DNA from: Streptomyces phaeolivaceus
Lineage (GTDB): Bacteria > Actinomycetota > Actinomycetes > Streptomycetales > Streptomycetaceae
Length of the DNA stretch: 64,000 nucleotides
Direction: 5' to 3'
Assembly (NCBI RefSeq): GCF_009184865.1
Contig: NZ_CP045096.1
Location: forward strand, 9,486,001 to 9,550,000
In this document: in pieces, positions 1 through 9,256 of the stretch
Layout: each line of letters begins with the position of its first letter
Position numbering within the stretch: the first letter of the stretch is position 1
Made by a program: the position numbers and the translations under genes
Notes under the pieces: model-generated
The model's database searches: none
The model's input: only the letters and a program-made list of their open reading frames with translations
Told to the model about the DNA's origin: nothing

Positions 1-358
1 TGTCGGTGAGGGCCAGCAGCACCAGCCGTCCGTCCGTCGGATGGTCGGCCCGCCGGACCAGGCCGCGCGACTCCAGCGTCCGGGCCACACCCGTCAGCGT
101 GCCCTTGGAGATACCCGCCTCCTCGGCCACGTGCCGGGTCTCGGACTCGCCCCACACCCACACCACCCACAGCACCACGAAGGCCGTCCAGGTCAGGTCG
201 GAGGCGCGCAGCACCGAGTTCTCCAGGTGCTGCCGCACCGCCGACGCGGCCCGGTAGATGTTCGCCACGGCCGCCATCTGCTCCCGGCGGATCGGGAAGT
301 CCCCCAGTTTCGCCGCGGTGAGCTTCTCGGCTTCGGTGATGGATCGCTGGCCGGGCAC
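1..358 (-). CDS. MarR-family transcriptional regulator (3' end beyond window)
   Basis: A winged-helix DNA-binding regulator; 119 codons are visible and the reading frame leaves the window. The GTG start at 358 has GAGGAG five bases upstream (364-369 on the opposite strand). A helical N-terminal dimerisation segment (about residues 20-50) precedes the recognition region around VAEEAGISKGTLTGV and the wing RRADHPTDGRL, both typical of MarR proteins. It is divergent from the luciferase-like oxidoreductase at 496, and three tandem 18-base repeats lie in the shared promoter, so local autoregulation and control of that neighbour are likely. MarR proteins often answer small aromatic ligands, but the ligand cannot be read from the sequence. 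Confidence 0.85.
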   Translation of the reverse strand, partial: MPGQRSITEAEKLTAAKLGDFPIRREQMAAVANIYRAASAVRQHLENSVLRASDLTWTAFVVLWVVWVWGESETRHVAEEAGISKGTLTGVARTLESRGLVRRADHPTDGRLVLLALTD

Positions 359-404
359 GGGTGCTCCTCGGATAGATGGTGCGGTCGGGTCGACGGTGCG
401 GTCC

Positions 405-458
405 GGACCGATGGTTCGGTGCGGACCGATGGTTCGGTGCGGACCGATGGTTCGGTCA
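405..458. repeat. three tandem 18-base repeats between divergent MarR and oxidoreductase genes
   Basis: Three consecutive copies (405-422, 423-440, 441-458) of GGACCGATGGTTCGGTGC, the last ending in CA. Each copy contains the inverted repeat ACCGA-N4-TCGGT. They fill the space between the MarR start (358) and the oxidoreductase start (496), where an operator would be expected. Either a repeated MarR operator or a simple repeat expansion. Confidence 0.8.
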
Positions 459-495
459 TTCGGGATCAAATTGTACGGAGGAGAGGGACTGGACC

Positions 496-1435
496 ATGAG
501 CACCACCCCCCCGCGTGCTGCTGGTCCTCAGCGAGAACTGGACCCTCACCGGCGGCCGGGCCGACCTGCCCGCCGCCGTACGGTGGGCACGCGAGGCCGA
601 GGACGCCGGGTTCGACCCCGTCGTGGTCGGCGAACACATCGTGCTCGGCCCCGACGCCGCCGCCGACGGCATCATGGGCAACCCCCGCGACTACGCCCTC
701 CCCGGCAATCAGGACCCGTACACCCCCTGGCCCACTCCCTGCTGCTGCTCGCCTCCATCGCCTCCGTCACCGAGCGCCTGCGGCTGGCCGCCGCGGCCGT
801 CCTCGCCCCGCTGCGCCACCCCCTGCTGATGGCCCGTGAACTCGGCACCCTCGATCTGCTCACCGAGGGACGGCTGCTGGTACAGCCCACGGTCAGCTGG
901 AGCGCGGACGAGTACGACGCGCTCGGCGTGCTCTTCGGCAGGCGCGGCCGGCTGCTCGACGAGCACCTGGCGGTCTGGGCCAGGGCCTGGGGGCCGTCCC
1001 CGATCTCCCACGACAGCGAGCACTACCCGTTCCGGGACGTCTACTTCGAGCCGAAGGCGTACCGCCCCGGGGGCCCGAGGCTGTGGTTCGGCGGCCAGCG
1101 CCTGCACGGCCCCGTACTGCGCCGGCCGGTCCGGTACGGCCACGGCTTCCCCCCCCGGCAGGCCCACCCCCGACGACCTCAAGACGCTCCACGAGGCGAT
1201 GGCCGCCGCCGGACGGGACGCCGCCGAACCGGAGATGATCGGCGGCACCCAGGCGGTCCTCCCCGACGACCACTCCCCGGCGGACCTCGGCGCCGCCCTC
1301 GCCTCGATACCGGAACAGCTGGAACAGGGCTTCACGACCTTCTGCGTCAAGCCCAACCAGTTCATCGACGGCCCCGGCGGCGTGGGCGCCTTCTGCAAGG
1401 ACGTCATGCGACGGGTGGAGGCGCTCACGGGCTGA
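496..1435 (+). pseudogene. LLM-class flavin-dependent oxidoreductase, interrupted by three C-tract frameshifts
   Basis: Bacterial-luciferase-like (F420- or FMN-dependent) oxidoreductase. The ATG at 496 has GGAGG upstream. The homologous reading changes frame three times: in a run of seven C (506-512, one base too many), near a run of five C (723-727, one base too few) and in a run of eight C (1149-1156, one base too many). With these corrected the protein is about 312 residues, reading LLVLSENWTLTGG at the N-terminus, then ASIASVTERLRLAAA, and ending VGAFCKDVMRRVEALTG. All three indels sit in C tracts, so they may be sequencing errors rather than decay. Its partner is the divergent MarR gene. 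Substrate unknown. Confidence 0.75.
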
Positions 1436-1457
1436 CGGCACGGTGACGGCACGGGGA

Positions 1458-1483
1458 GGCCGACGCCGTCGCCGGCGTCGGCC
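1458..1483. terminator. bidirectional hairpin terminator
   Basis: Perfect 11-base inverted repeat, GGCCGACGCCG at 1458-1468 and its complement at 1473-1483, with a TCGC loop. It lies between the stop of the oxidoreductase gene (1435) and the 3' end of the oppositely oriented amidohydrolase remnant. Confidence 0.75.
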
Positions 1484-2006
1484 CCTTCGCAAGTGCCGGC
1501 TCGGCGCTCGAAGACGATGCCGCCGTCGAACACGGTCATGTCCACCTGGATGCCGGTGATGTCGTGCGCGTCGAGGTCCAGCAGCGGCCGGTCCAGGACG
1601 CAGAGGTCGGCCACCTTGCCCACCTCCACGGCCCCCTTCCACTCCTCGGCGAAGTCCTGCCGCGCCGGGTTGATCGTGTACGCCCGCAGCGCCTCGGCGA
1701 GTTCCACACGCTGTTCGGGGCCGTTGACCCGGCCGCTGGCCTTCGACTCGCGCAGCAGCATCCCGGCGACACCCTGCCGCCAGTCCGGCTCGGTGATCGG
1801 CGCGTCCGAACTGGCGCACACCGCCACACCCGCGTCGAAGGCCGAACGCGCGGGCCACTGGTACGCCGACCGCTCCGCGCCCACGACCTCCGCCATCAGA
1901 TCGGAGATCGTCCACTTGATCGCCGGGTTCATGTTGACGCCGTAGCCGTGCGCGGCCAGCCGGGCGAGGCTGTCGGCACCGATGAAGGCGACCCGTACGC
2001 CGGAGA
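1484..2006 (-). pseudogene. C-terminal remnant of an amidohydrolase (YtcJ-like)
   Basis: About 170 residues match the C-terminal part of the amidohydrolase-3/YtcJ family, including GVAVCASSDAPITEPDW (metal-site and substrate loop region), AYTINPARQDFAEEWKG and the closing sheet VGKVADLCVLDRPLL...DMTVFDGGIVFER. Family members are about 540 residues, so the N-terminal two thirds, with the first metal ligands, are missing. Homology begins abruptly beside a 9-base tandem repeat (2001-2045), and the expected stop after FER is absent because the frame stays open into the next gene's antisense strand. Transcribed or not, it cannot encode an active enzyme. Confidence 0.7.
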
Positions 2007-2045
2007 GGCCGGAGAGGCCGGAGAGGCCGGAGAGGCCGGAGAGGA
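2001..2045. repeat. five tandem 9-base repeats at the amidohydrolase truncation point
   Basis: Five copies of CGGAGAGGC (2001-2009, 2010-2018, 2019-2027, 2028-2036, 2037-2045; the last ends in A). Read on the minus strand it encodes repeated Leu-Ser-Gly. The amidohydrolase homology starts exactly at its edge, so the array may mark a recombination junction. Confidence 0.85.
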
Positions 2046-2134
2046 AGAAGAGGGCGGCGGGCGCGGGGAGTTCCACTGGGCACGGGCCCTGGACCTGCTG
2101 GCGGCGGGCGGCGAGGGGCCGATCCGCACGCCCC

Positions 2135-2926
2135 TCACACGCTGAGTTCCGTCGCCGTCCCCCTCGGCAGCCAGCGGAACACGTCCCGTACCTCGGCCGG
2201 CGCCTCGGAGAGCGTCCGCTCGGCCGCCGTACGGGCCTCACGGAAGTGACTCCACCCTTCGTAGTGCACCGGCACGACCGTACGGGGCCGCAGCAGCCGG
2301 CAGACCTCCACGGCCCCGGCGGCGGTCATCGTGTAGCGGAGCGGGCCGGTGATCGGGAAGCCGACGCCGCCGAGGTGCAGCAGCGCGGTGCCCACGGTCA
2401 GACGGCGGCCCACCTCCCGTACACCGTCGAAGAGGACCGTGTCGCCGGAGATCCACAGCACGCCGTGCGACTGGCCGGGCCAGGAGAGGGCGAAGCCGGT
2501 CACCTCGCCGACGACCGGGCGGGACAGCGGCGGGCCGTGCCGGGCGGGGGTGGCGGTGACCTCGACGGTCGTGCCGTCGGGGGAGGACAGCTTCCAGGTG
2601 TCCCAGGGCGCCAGCCCGTGGGCGTTGCCGCCGAGCCGCCGCGCCCCGGCCGGGGTGGTGAGCACCGTCCTCACGCCTGGCAGCAGGGCGCGGCCGGCGT
2701 CGTCGAGATTGTCGCCGTGATGGTCGTGGGTGAGCAGCACCGCGTCCACCGGGGGCAGTTCGGCCGCCGGGAACGCGGGCCCGGCCGTCTTGCGGGACGA
2801 GGTGCCCCAGCCGAAGGCGTAGCGGCGGCCCGGCGGATCGAACGTCGGGTCGGTGAGCAGCCGCAGGCCATCGATCTCGATCAGGGCGGTGGGGCCGCCG
2901 ATGTGCGTGACGCGGACGCCGGTCAT
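2135..2926 (-). CDS. MBL-fold metallo-hydrolase (UlaG/RomA-like)
   Basis: A 263-residue metallo-beta-lactamase-fold hydrolase. The THDHHGDNLD motif (residues 66-75) supplies the first metal ligands. Later elements are ATPARHGPP (about 125-133), WISGDTVLFD (about 159-168, bridging Asp) and VPVHYEGW (about 225-232, final His), all in the family order. There is no signal peptide, so it is cytoplasmic. GGAAGGA precedes the ATG. It is downstream of two alpha/beta hydrolases on the same strand, but a strong hairpin at 2951-2976 probably separates it from them. Relatives cleave phosphodiesters, lactones or esters; the substrate is not identifiable. Confidence 0.85.
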   Translation of the reverse strand: MTGVRVTHIGGPTALIEIDGLRLLTDPTFDPPGRRYAFGWGTSSRKTAGPAFPAAELPPVDAVLLTHDHHGDNLDDAGRALLPGVRTVLTTPAGARRLGGNAHGLAPWDTWKLSSPDGTTVEVTATPARHGPPLSRPVVGEVTGFALSWPGQSHGVLWISGDTVLFDGVREVGRRLTVGTALLHLGGVGFPITGPLRYTMTAAGAVEVCRLLRPRTVVPVHYEGWSHFREARTAAERTLSEAPAEVRDVFRWLPRGTATELSV

Positions 2927-2950
2927 CGGGATTCCTTCCGGAAAAGGCCC

Positions 2951-2976
2951 GGGGCGGCCGTGGCGACGGCCGCCCC
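2951..2976 (-). terminator. hairpin terminator between two hydrolase genes
   Basis: Perfect 11-base stem (GGGGCGGCCGT at 2951-2961 pairing with 2966-2976) around a GGCG loop. It sits 11 bases beyond the stop of the alpha/beta hydrolase at 2988 and before the start of the MBL-fold gene at 2926. Confidence 0.7.
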
Positions 2977-2987
2977 GGGTACGGGAG

Positions 2988-3785
2988 TCAGCGCGCGTGC
3001 GAGACCGCCCAGTCGAGGGCGTCGTCCGCGACCGCCTCCCAGCCGGGCGCGGCGGGCAGCAGATGCGGCATCCCCGGGTACTCCTTGACCTCGGTGACCG
3101 TGTGCGCCTTGTAGTGCTTGGCGTTGGACTGCTGCACCTTGGGCGGCATCAGATGGTCCTTCTCGCCCGACACGAACAACAGCGGCGGCCGGTCCTCGTT
3201 GTGGTAGTTCACATAGGTGCTCTGGTGGCCGGGGCGCAGGGTGGCCAGGGCGCTGTCCCAGAAGATGCTGCCGGACGCCGGGATCGCGTACCGCTCGTAC
3301 AGTGCCCTCGACTCCTCCTCCGGGAAGGTGTTGGTGAAGGCGTAGTGCCACTGGTCGAAGGTCAGACCGACCGCGCGATGCCGGTTCGCCGGGTTCTTCA
3401 GCACCGGGAACGCCGACTTGATCTGGGTCAGCGGCAGTACGGCGACACCCTCGGTGGGCGCCGAGTTGATCGCCACGCCCGCCGCGCCGAGCGCCCGGTC
3501 CAGCAGGAGCTGGACGAAGACGCCGCCCGCGGAGTGACCGATGAGGACCGGCGGCCTGTCGAGGCCCTGGACCAGGGACACCAGGCTGTCGACGATCTGC
3601 GGGACCGTCACCTTCTCGATCGGGGTGGTGTCGGCGTTCAGCGACTCGACCTCCACCTCGAAGCCCGGGTAGGCCGGGGCGAGGACCCGGTAGCCGCGCT
3701 TCTCGTAGTGGGCGACCCAGTGCTCCCAACTCCGGGGTGTCACCCAGAAACCGTGGATCAGGACGATCGTGTCGGGACTGCTCAT
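2988..3785 (-). CDS. alpha/beta-fold hydrolase
   Basis: A 265-residue single-domain alpha/beta hydrolase. The oxyanion motif VLIHGFW lies at residues 8-14 and the nucleophile elbow GHSAGG at about 83-88. The acidic residue sits in FVSGEKDHLMPP and the late histidine in YPGMPHLLP, so the triad looks complete. No signal peptide is seen. The start is supported by GGAAGGA eight bases before the ATG. The gene at 3867-4691 is the same fold on the same strand, 81 bases upstream, so the two may be co-transcribed. Relatives include esterases and lipase-like enzymes; the substrate is unknown. Confidence 0.87.
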   Translation of the reverse strand: MSSPDTIVLIHGFWVTPRSWEHWVAHYEKRGYRVLAPAYPGFEVEVESLNADTTPIEKVTVPQIVDSLVSLVQGLDRPPVLIGHSAGGVFVQLLLDRALGAAGVAINSAPTEGVAVLPLTQIKSAFPVLKNPANRHRAVGLTFDQWHYAFTNTFPEEESRALYERYAIPASGSIFWDSALATLRPGHQSTYVNYHNEDRPPLLFVSGEKDHLMPPKVQQSNAKHYKAHTVTEVKEYPGMPHLLPAAPGWEAVADDALDWAVSHAR

Positions 3786-3866
3786 CGTTTTCCTTCCAGG
3801 AACGGGAACGAGGTGAACAGGACGTGCGGGCGTGCGGGGCCTGCGGGACCTGCGAGGTGTGCGGGC

Positions 3867-4691
3867 TCAGGAGTTGAGGAACTCCAGCAGATCCGCGCCG
3901 AGTTGCTCCTTGTGCGTGTCCGTGATGCCGTGCGGGGCTCCCGGATAGACCTTCAGCGTCGCGTTCTTGATCCGCGCCGCCGACGCCTTGCCGCCCACCT
4001 CGAACGGCACGACCTGGTCGTCGTCGCCGTGGACGACCAGCGCGGGCACGTCCACGGCGTCGAGGTCGGCACGGAAGTCGGTGGCGGAGAACGCGGCGAC
4101 GCATTCGTAGGCGTTGCGGTGCCCCGACTGCAGGCCCTGCAGCCAGAACGCGTCCCGGACGCCCTGCGACACATCCGCGCCGGGCCGGTTGTTCCCGAAG
4201 AACGGGCCGTCGGCGAGGTCCCGGTACAGCTGCGACCGGTCGGCCAGCGATCCGGCGCGGATCGAGTCGAACACCTCGACGGGCACACCGCCGGGGTTGT
4301 CGTCGGTCCTGAGCATGAACGGCGGTACGGCGGAGACCAGCACCAACTGCGCGACCCGGCCGGTGCCGTGCCTGCCGATGTAGCGGGCCACCTCGCCGCC
4401 GCCGGTGGAGAACCCGACGAGCGTGACGTCCCGCAGATCGAGGGTGTCGATCAGGGTGGCCAGGTCGTCGGCGTAGGTGTTCATCTCGTTGCCGTGCCAG
4501 GTCTGGGTGGAACGGCCGTGTCCGCGCCGGTCGTGCGCGACGACACGGAAACCGTGGGTGGCGAGGAACAGCTGCTGCGCCTCCCAGCTGTCCGAGCTCA
4601 GGGGCCAGCCGTGGCTCAGCACGACCGGGCGTCCCTGACCCCAGTCCTTGTAAAAGATCTGTGCCCCGTCGGCTGCGGTGACGTACGGCAT
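3867..4691 (-). CDS. alpha/beta hydrolase of the non-haem haloperoxidase/perhydrolase type
   Basis: A 274-residue protein closely resembling cofactor-free bacterial haloperoxidases. Visible features are [14 protein letters not shown] (23-36), the nucleophile motif [16 protein letters not shown] with Ser95, the aspartate region [13 protein letters not shown] and the histidine motif [16 protein letters not shown]. The GFSTGGGE elbow is the family hallmark. Such enzymes act as esterases in vivo and form peracids in vitro. There is no export signal. GGAG stands before the ATG at 4691. It opens the minus-strand run 4691-2988, next to the LuxR-family gene (4914-7676) on the same strand. Confidence 0.88.
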   Translation of the reverse strand: MPYVTAADGAQIFYKDWGQGRPVVLSHGWPLSSDSWEAQQLFLATHGFRVVAHDRRGHGRSTQTWHGNEMNTYADDLATLIDTLDLRDVTLVGFSTGGGEVARYIGRHGTGRVAQLVLVSAVPPFMLRTDDNPGGVPVEVFDSIRAGSLADRSQLYRDLADGPFFGNNRPGADVSQGVRDAFWLQGLQSGHRNAYECVAAFSATDFRADLDAVDVPALVVHGDDDQVVPFEVGGKASAARIKNATLKVYPGAPHGITDTHKEQLGADLLEFLNS

Positions 4692-4913
4692 GGGGTGCTC
4701 CCGTCTGCGGGCGGTTCCGACCCGTGCATCCTCCGACGGGCCGGACCGCCCCCGAATCCTGTGGAACGCGTAGTCGCGACGCGCGCTCGTGACGCCCGGT
4801 CGTGACCTGTGAGCGCCGCGCGTGGTCGCCCCACGGTCCCGGGCCGTGTCCCGGGCCGTGACCCGGGCCGTGGTTCGACGCTAAGCCGGGGCTCCCCGCC
4901 CCGCCACAGCGGC

Positions 4914-7676
4914 TCACAGCTCCGGGATCCGCGACAGCTGCCGGCGCGAGGTGACGTCGAGCTTCCGGAAGATCTTCCGCAGGTGGTAGTCGACCGTGCT
5001 CGCGCTGATGAACAGCCGGGCGGCGATCTCGGCGTTGGTCGCGCCGTCCCTGGCGAGCCGGGCGATGGTCAGCTCCTGCGGGGTCAGCGCGCCGCCCGTC
5101 CCCGCCGGGCCGCGCCGCGGATGCTCACCGGTCGCGGCCAGTTCCTGCGCGGCGCGCGTCGCGTAGCCCCTGGCCCGCATGGTGTCGAACATCGCCAGCG
5201 CCGTACGCAGCTGCTCCCGGGCGTCCCTGCGGCGCTTGCGGCGGCGCAGCCACTCGCCGTACAGCAGATGGGCCACGGCCAGGTCGGCGCGGGCGCCGCC
5301 GCCGGAGAGCAGGGCGATCGCCTCGCGGTACAGCGGGTCGGCGTCGCCCGCGGGCGCGAGCAGGGCCCGGCAGCGCGCCAGCAGACCGCGCGCCCACGCG
5401 GTGCCGGTCGCCGTCGCCCGGGACTCCAGGGTCTTCAGGGCCGTCGTGGCGAGGACCCGGTCGCCGCAGCGCACGGCGGCCTCGACCAGGTGGGGCAGGA
5501 GCCGGGAGTGGTAGGCGAACGTGTCGTGGCCGGTCAGCTCCTGGGTGATCGTCCGGGCACGGGAGTAGTCCCCGGAGCCGAGCGCGAGGACCGCCATGCC
5601 GATCCGGGCGATGGACTCCACCGCGCCGTTGCCCAGCCAGGTACCGGCCTCCATGGAGCCCCGCAGGACATCCTCCAGCCCGTCGGTGTCCGCGTGCCAG
5701 GCGAGCAGTTCGGGGTGGCGGTAGATGGCCCAGGTGTCGTCGGTGGCGCCGATCGCCGCCCGGATCTGGAGGCCCTGGGCGTGCAGTTCGTCCGCGAGGG
5801 CCAGCTCGCCGAGGTTGGTCTCGTGCATCACCGAGCAGTACAGGGCGGTGTCCAGCTGCGGCAGCGAACCGGTGGCGCGGGCCACGTCGGCGGCCCGGCG
5901 CATGACCGCCCGCTGGACCTCCTCGTCCCACAGCATCATCGACAGCGTGATGGTGGGCAGATAGGCGCGGAGCACGTCCTCGTCCGGCGTCCGCGGGTCC
6001 AGCAGCATCGTGTGGGCCCGCCGCATCGCGGGCACGGCCCGCTCGTAGCCGTCGGTGACGAGGACGGCGAAGGCGCGCAGCACCAGATCGACGCCGGTCG
6101 CGGGCGCGCCGCGGGGCAGCAGGTCGTCCACGGCGCGCGCGATGTCGGCGACGGTGGCGTCCCGCATCAGGTGCTCCGAGGTGATCGCGCCCTCCACCGC
6201 CCGCAGCAGGGCCTCCCGGGCCAGCTCCGGAGCGCCCTCGGCGAGGGCCCGCGCGGCGCGCAGACACAGCGCGGGCGCCCTCGCGAACGAGTCCGCGTCG
6301 CCGAGGAGCGTCACCGCGTGGGAGCGCACCAGCAGGGCCCGGCCCCGGCCGACGTCGCCGAGCAGGCCCACGTCGATGGCGTCGAGCAGCGACTCCGCCT
6401 GGAGCGGCGCCCCGGCCGCCAGCGCGGCCTCCGCCGCCGCCAGCAGCCGGCCGGCCCGCGCGACCTCTCCCGGGGTCAGCTCCGCGGATCTGCCGAGGAA
6501 CGTGGCGCGGGCCGCGTGGCCGCCCCGCGCGCCCGCCCGGTCGGCCGAGCGCTCCACCTCGGCCGCCACCTCCTCGTCCGGCCCGAGGACGGCCGCCGCC
6601 AGATGCCAGGCCCGCCGGTCGGAGTCGGCGGGCCGGTCCGTCACCTCGGCCAGCGCCCGGTGCGCCCGCCGCCGCTCCACGCTGGTGGCACCGCCGTACA
6701 CCGCCGACCGCACCAGCGGATGCCGGAACTCGACGGCCGTGCGCAGCACCACCAGCCCCGCCGCCTCGGCCGGACCCGAGTCCTCGGGGCCGGCACCGAG
6801 CCGCCGCGCCGCGCCGGTGACATAGCCGAGGTCGCCGCCGGGCACCGCCGCCGCCAGCAGCAGCCAGGTCTGGGCCGCCGCCGGCAGTTCGCGCACCCGC
6901 CGCAGATAGTGCGCCTCCAGCCGGCCGCCCACGGGCAGCGGCTCGGGCAGCGCGAGGGAGCCGGAGAACTGGTCGGCGGTCAGCTCCTGGCCCAGGTCGG
7001 CAAGGGCGAGCGGATTCCCGGCGGTCGCGGCCACGATCCGCGCGGCCACCCGGGCGTCCAGCGGCCCGGTGACGGCCTCCCGCAGCAGTTCCAGGGCGAA
7101 CGGCTCCTCCAGGCCGGTGATCTCGGTGACCGGCAGACCTGCGGGCGCCTCGAACCCGGTGCGGGCCGCGAACAGCAGCCCGACGCCCTCGGCGTGCACC
7201 CGCCGCCCCACGAAGGCGAGCACGCCGAGCGACTCCTCGTCGAGCCACTGCGCGTCGTCCACGCAGGCCAGCACCGGCCGTCGTTTCGCGGCCTCGGCGA
7301 GCAGGGTCAGCGTCGCGAGCCCCACCAGGAACCGGTCGGCGGGCGGCCCGTCGGCCAGCCCGCACGCCACCCTCAGCGCCTCGTGCTGCGACGGCGGCAG
7401 CGCACCGGGTTCCTTCAGGCCGTCCAGGAACGGCACCAGCAGCCGGTGCAGCGCGGCGAACGGGAATCCCGACTCCGACTCCACGCCCGCCACCCGTAAC
7501 ACCCGCAGATCGGCGGCCCCCCGGCCCGCGTGATCGAGCAGCACCGTCTTGCCGATCCCGGCGTCGCCCCGCAGCAGCACAACCCCGCTCAGCCCCTGCC
7601 GTACCTCCGCCACCAGCCGGTCGAGCCGTTCCCGCTCCCTGACCCGCCCCTTGAGAACCACGACGACGCCCTTCAA
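4914..7676 (-). CDS. LAL-type LuxR transcriptional regulator (AAA ATPase + HTH), TTA codon
   Basis: A 920-residue large ATP-binding LuxR regulator. The Walker A motif GDAGIGKT lies at residues 37-44 and a Walker B-like [12 protein letters not shown] at about 150. A long helical-repeat middle is followed by the C-terminal LuxR helix-turn-helix [20 protein letters not shown], with [14 protein letters not shown] as recognition region. The TTG at 7676 is chosen because AGGAGG (7684-7689 on the complement) stands seven bases before it; an in-frame ATG at 7730 is an alternative. Codon 60 is TTA (7499-7497), so translation should need bldA leucyl-tRNA. It is divergent from a solute-binding protein gene, with palindromes between them. 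The ligand is unknown; MalT-like sugars are possible. Confidence 0.9.
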   Translation of the reverse strand: MKGVVVVLKGRVRERERLDRLVAEVRQGLSGVVLLRGDAGIGKTVLLDHAGRGAADLRVLRVAGVESESGFPFAALHRLLVPFLDGLKEPGALPPSQHEALRVACGLADGPPADRFLVGLATLTLLAEAAKRRPVLACVDDAQWLDEESLGVLAFVGRRVHAEGVGLLFAARTGFEAPAGLPVTEITGLEEPFALELLREAVTGPLDARVAARIVAATAGNPLALADLGQELTADQFSGSLALPEPLPVGGRLEAHYLRRVRELPAAAQTWLLLAAAVPGGDLGYVTGAARRLGAGPEDSGPAEAAGLVVLRTAVEFRHPLVRSAVYGGATSVERRRAHRALAEVTDRPADSDRRAWHLAAAVLGPDEEVAAEVERSADRAGARGGHAARATFLGRSAELTPGEVARAGRLLAAAEAALAAGAPLQAESLLDAIDVGLLGDVGRGRALLVRSHAVTLLGDADSFARAPALCLRAARALAEGAPELAREALLRAVEGAITSEHLMRDATVADIARAVDDLLPRGAPATGVDLVLRAFAVLVTDGYERAVPAMRRAHTMLLDPRTPDEDVLRAYLPTITLSMMLWDEEVQRAVMRRAADVARATGSLPQLDTALYCSVMHETNLGELALADELHAQGLQIRAAIGATDDTWAIYRHPELLAWHADTDGLEDVLRGSMEAGTWLGNGAVESIARIGMAVLALGSGDYSRARTITQELTGHDTFAYHSRLLPHLVEAAVRCGDRVLATTALKTLESRATATGTAWARGLLARCRALLAPAGDADPLYREAIALLSGGGARADLAVAHLLYGEWLRRRKRRRDAREQLRTALAMFDTMRARGYATRAAQELAATGEHPRRGPAGTGGALTPQELTIARLARDGATNAEIAARLFISASTVDYHLRKIFRKLDVTSRRQLSRIPEL

Positions 7677-7781
7677 CCGGGGGCCTCCTGTGTAGGCCGT
7701 ATGAGGTTTTGGTGAAGCCTCCTCATTCAATCAGCGCGCGGCCCGCCGTACGCGGGCATCGGGCGAGAGCGGTACAGGGTG

Positions 7782-7831
7782 ATCCGTCCGTGACGGATGA
7801 GGCACGCGTTCAACCGAACGGTTGAACGCGT
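7782..7831. promoter_or_regulatory. paired palindromes in the LAL regulator/solute-binding protein intergenic region
   Basis: A 28-base perfect palindrome, ACGCGTTCAACCG at 7804-7816 with its complement at 7819-7831 around AA, preceded at 7782-7798 by ATCCGTC-CGT-GACGGAT. Both lie between divergent genes starting at 7676 and 7937. They look like operator sites, not terminators, because no gene ends here. A further hairpin (GGTGCCGC-CGCA-GCGGCACC, 7881-7900) lies in the leader of the solute-binding protein gene. Confidence 0.65.
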
Positions 7832-7936
7832 CGACGGCCTACGGGCGACGCGCCGCGGCCCCCGTCGCTCACAGACTTACGGTGCCGCCGCAGCGGCACC
7901 GCCGTACGAGTCAGCCCTGAAAGGACCTTCCCCCAC

Positions 7937-9112
7937 ATGGCCAGCAGCTTCAGCAGGCGACGCATCCTCACCACCGGGGCGGGCGCCGCGCTCGGCGGCC
8001 TCGCCGCGACCGGCACCGCGCACGCCGCCGCCACCGCGTCGGCGTCGAACTCCCGTACGGCGGACCGGAGTCCGGGAACGAGCGCGCAGGCGGGTGCCGA
8101 GGAGACCCGCTCCCTCGACGAGCTGTACCGCGACGCGGTCGCCGAGGGCGGCAGGCTCGTCATCTACGCGGGCGGCGACACCGCCACCCAACAGGACTTC
8201 ACCGTCCAGGCGTTCCGCGCCCGCTTCCCCGACATCGACCTGACGATGGTCGTGGACTACAGCAAGTACCACGACGTCCGCGTCGACAACCAGCTCGCCA
8301 CCGGCACCCTCGTCCCCGACGTCGTCCAGCTCCAGACGCTCCAGGACTTCACCCGCTGGAAGAGCCAGGGCAGGCTGCTGCACTACAGGCCCGCCGGATT
8401 CTCCAAGCTGTACAAGGACTTCCGCGACCCGCAGGGCGCCTGGACGGCCGTCCAGGTCATCGCCTTCAGCTACATGTACGGCGTCGACGCCGTCGCCGGG
8501 AACGCGCCCAAGTCGCCCCGCGAGCTGGTCGACCCGCGCTGGAAGGACGCCATCGCCTCCTCCTACCCGCACGACGACGACGCGGTGCTGTACCTCTTCT
8601 CCCTCTACCAGGAGGCCTACGGCTGGGACTGGATCGCCGAGTTCGCCGCCCAGCAGCCGCAGTTCAACCGGGGCTCGCACACCCCGGGCGTCGCCGTCAA
8701 CGCCAAGCGGAAGGCCATCGGCGTCGGCGGCTCCGGCACACTGACCGCGCCCCCGACCGCCGCGACCCGCTTCGCCGTGGCCGACGGACACCCCTTCATT
8801 GCCTGGGGCCAGCGTGCCGCGATCCTCAGGAAGGCCGCCAACCCCACCGCCGGCAAGCTGTACCTCAACTGGGCGCTGTCCACCGAACGCCAGCAGGGCT
8901 CCTTCAACGGCTGGTCCGTCCGCACGGACGTCACCCCCGCCGGCGGGCTGAAGCCCGTGTGGACCTACCGGAACGCCCACCTCGACGGCTTCCCCCGGTT
9001 CATGGAGGACCGCGCCCAGGTCGAGCGCTGGAAGCAGACCTTCGCCCTCTACTTCGGCGAGGTCAAGGGCGACCCGACACCGGGCGTCCTCGGCCTGCAC
9101 CCCGGGCGGTAG
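7937..9112 (+). CDS. Tat-exported extracellular solute-binding protein (Fe3+/polyamine-type)
   Basis: A 391-residue periplasmic-binding-type protein. The N-terminus SRRRILTTGAGAALGGLAAT is a twin-arginine signal, followed by an AHA cleavage-like site near residue 32. The mature part reads LVIYAGGDTATQQDFTVQAF and VVDYSKYHDVRVDNQL, the pattern of family-1/8 iron and polyamine binding proteins. No permease or ATPase gene is adjacent, so it may serve a remote transporter or act as a sensor partner for the histidine kinase that follows at 9257. GAAAGGA lies 12 bases before the ATG. Its expression is probably governed by the palindromes at 7782-7831. The substrate is not known. Confidence 0.82.
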   Translation: MASSFSRRRILTTGAGAALGGLAATGTAHAAATASASNSRTADRSPGTSAQAGAEETRSLDELYRDAVAEGGRLVIYAGGDTATQQDFTVQAFRARFPDIDLTMVVDYSKYHDVRVDNQLATGTLVPDVVQLQTLQDFTRWKSQGRLLHYRPAGFSKLYKDFRDPQGAWTAVQVIAFSYMYGVDAVAGNAPKSPRELVDPRWKDAIASSYPHDDDAVLYLFSLYQEAYGWDWIAEFAAQQPQFNRGSHTPGVAVNAKRKAIGVGGSGTLTAPPTAATRFAVADGHPFIAWGQRAAILRKAANPTAGKLYLNWALSTERQQGSFNGWSVRTDVTPAGGLKPVWTYRNAHLDGFPRFMEDRAQVERWKQTFALYFGEVKGDPTPGVLGLHPGR

Positions 9113-9256
9113 CAGCGCGCACCGGACGGGCACGGCGCACTCCCTCACGTCCCCTTACCTCGGTCACACGTGCCACTGTCTACACTCGGCTGGCCCCGCC
9201 GGCCCCGTGCCAGCCAGCCCGTGCCCGTCCGGACCGTCGCAGAGGGAATCGCCGCC

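Noticed and set aside
709..2241. Long minus-strand open frame of about 510 codons over the luciferase-like gene
   Set aside because: Only its 5' third matches a protein family (amidohydrolase); the rest is antisense to the oxidoreductase and has no homology. High GC makes such open frames common.
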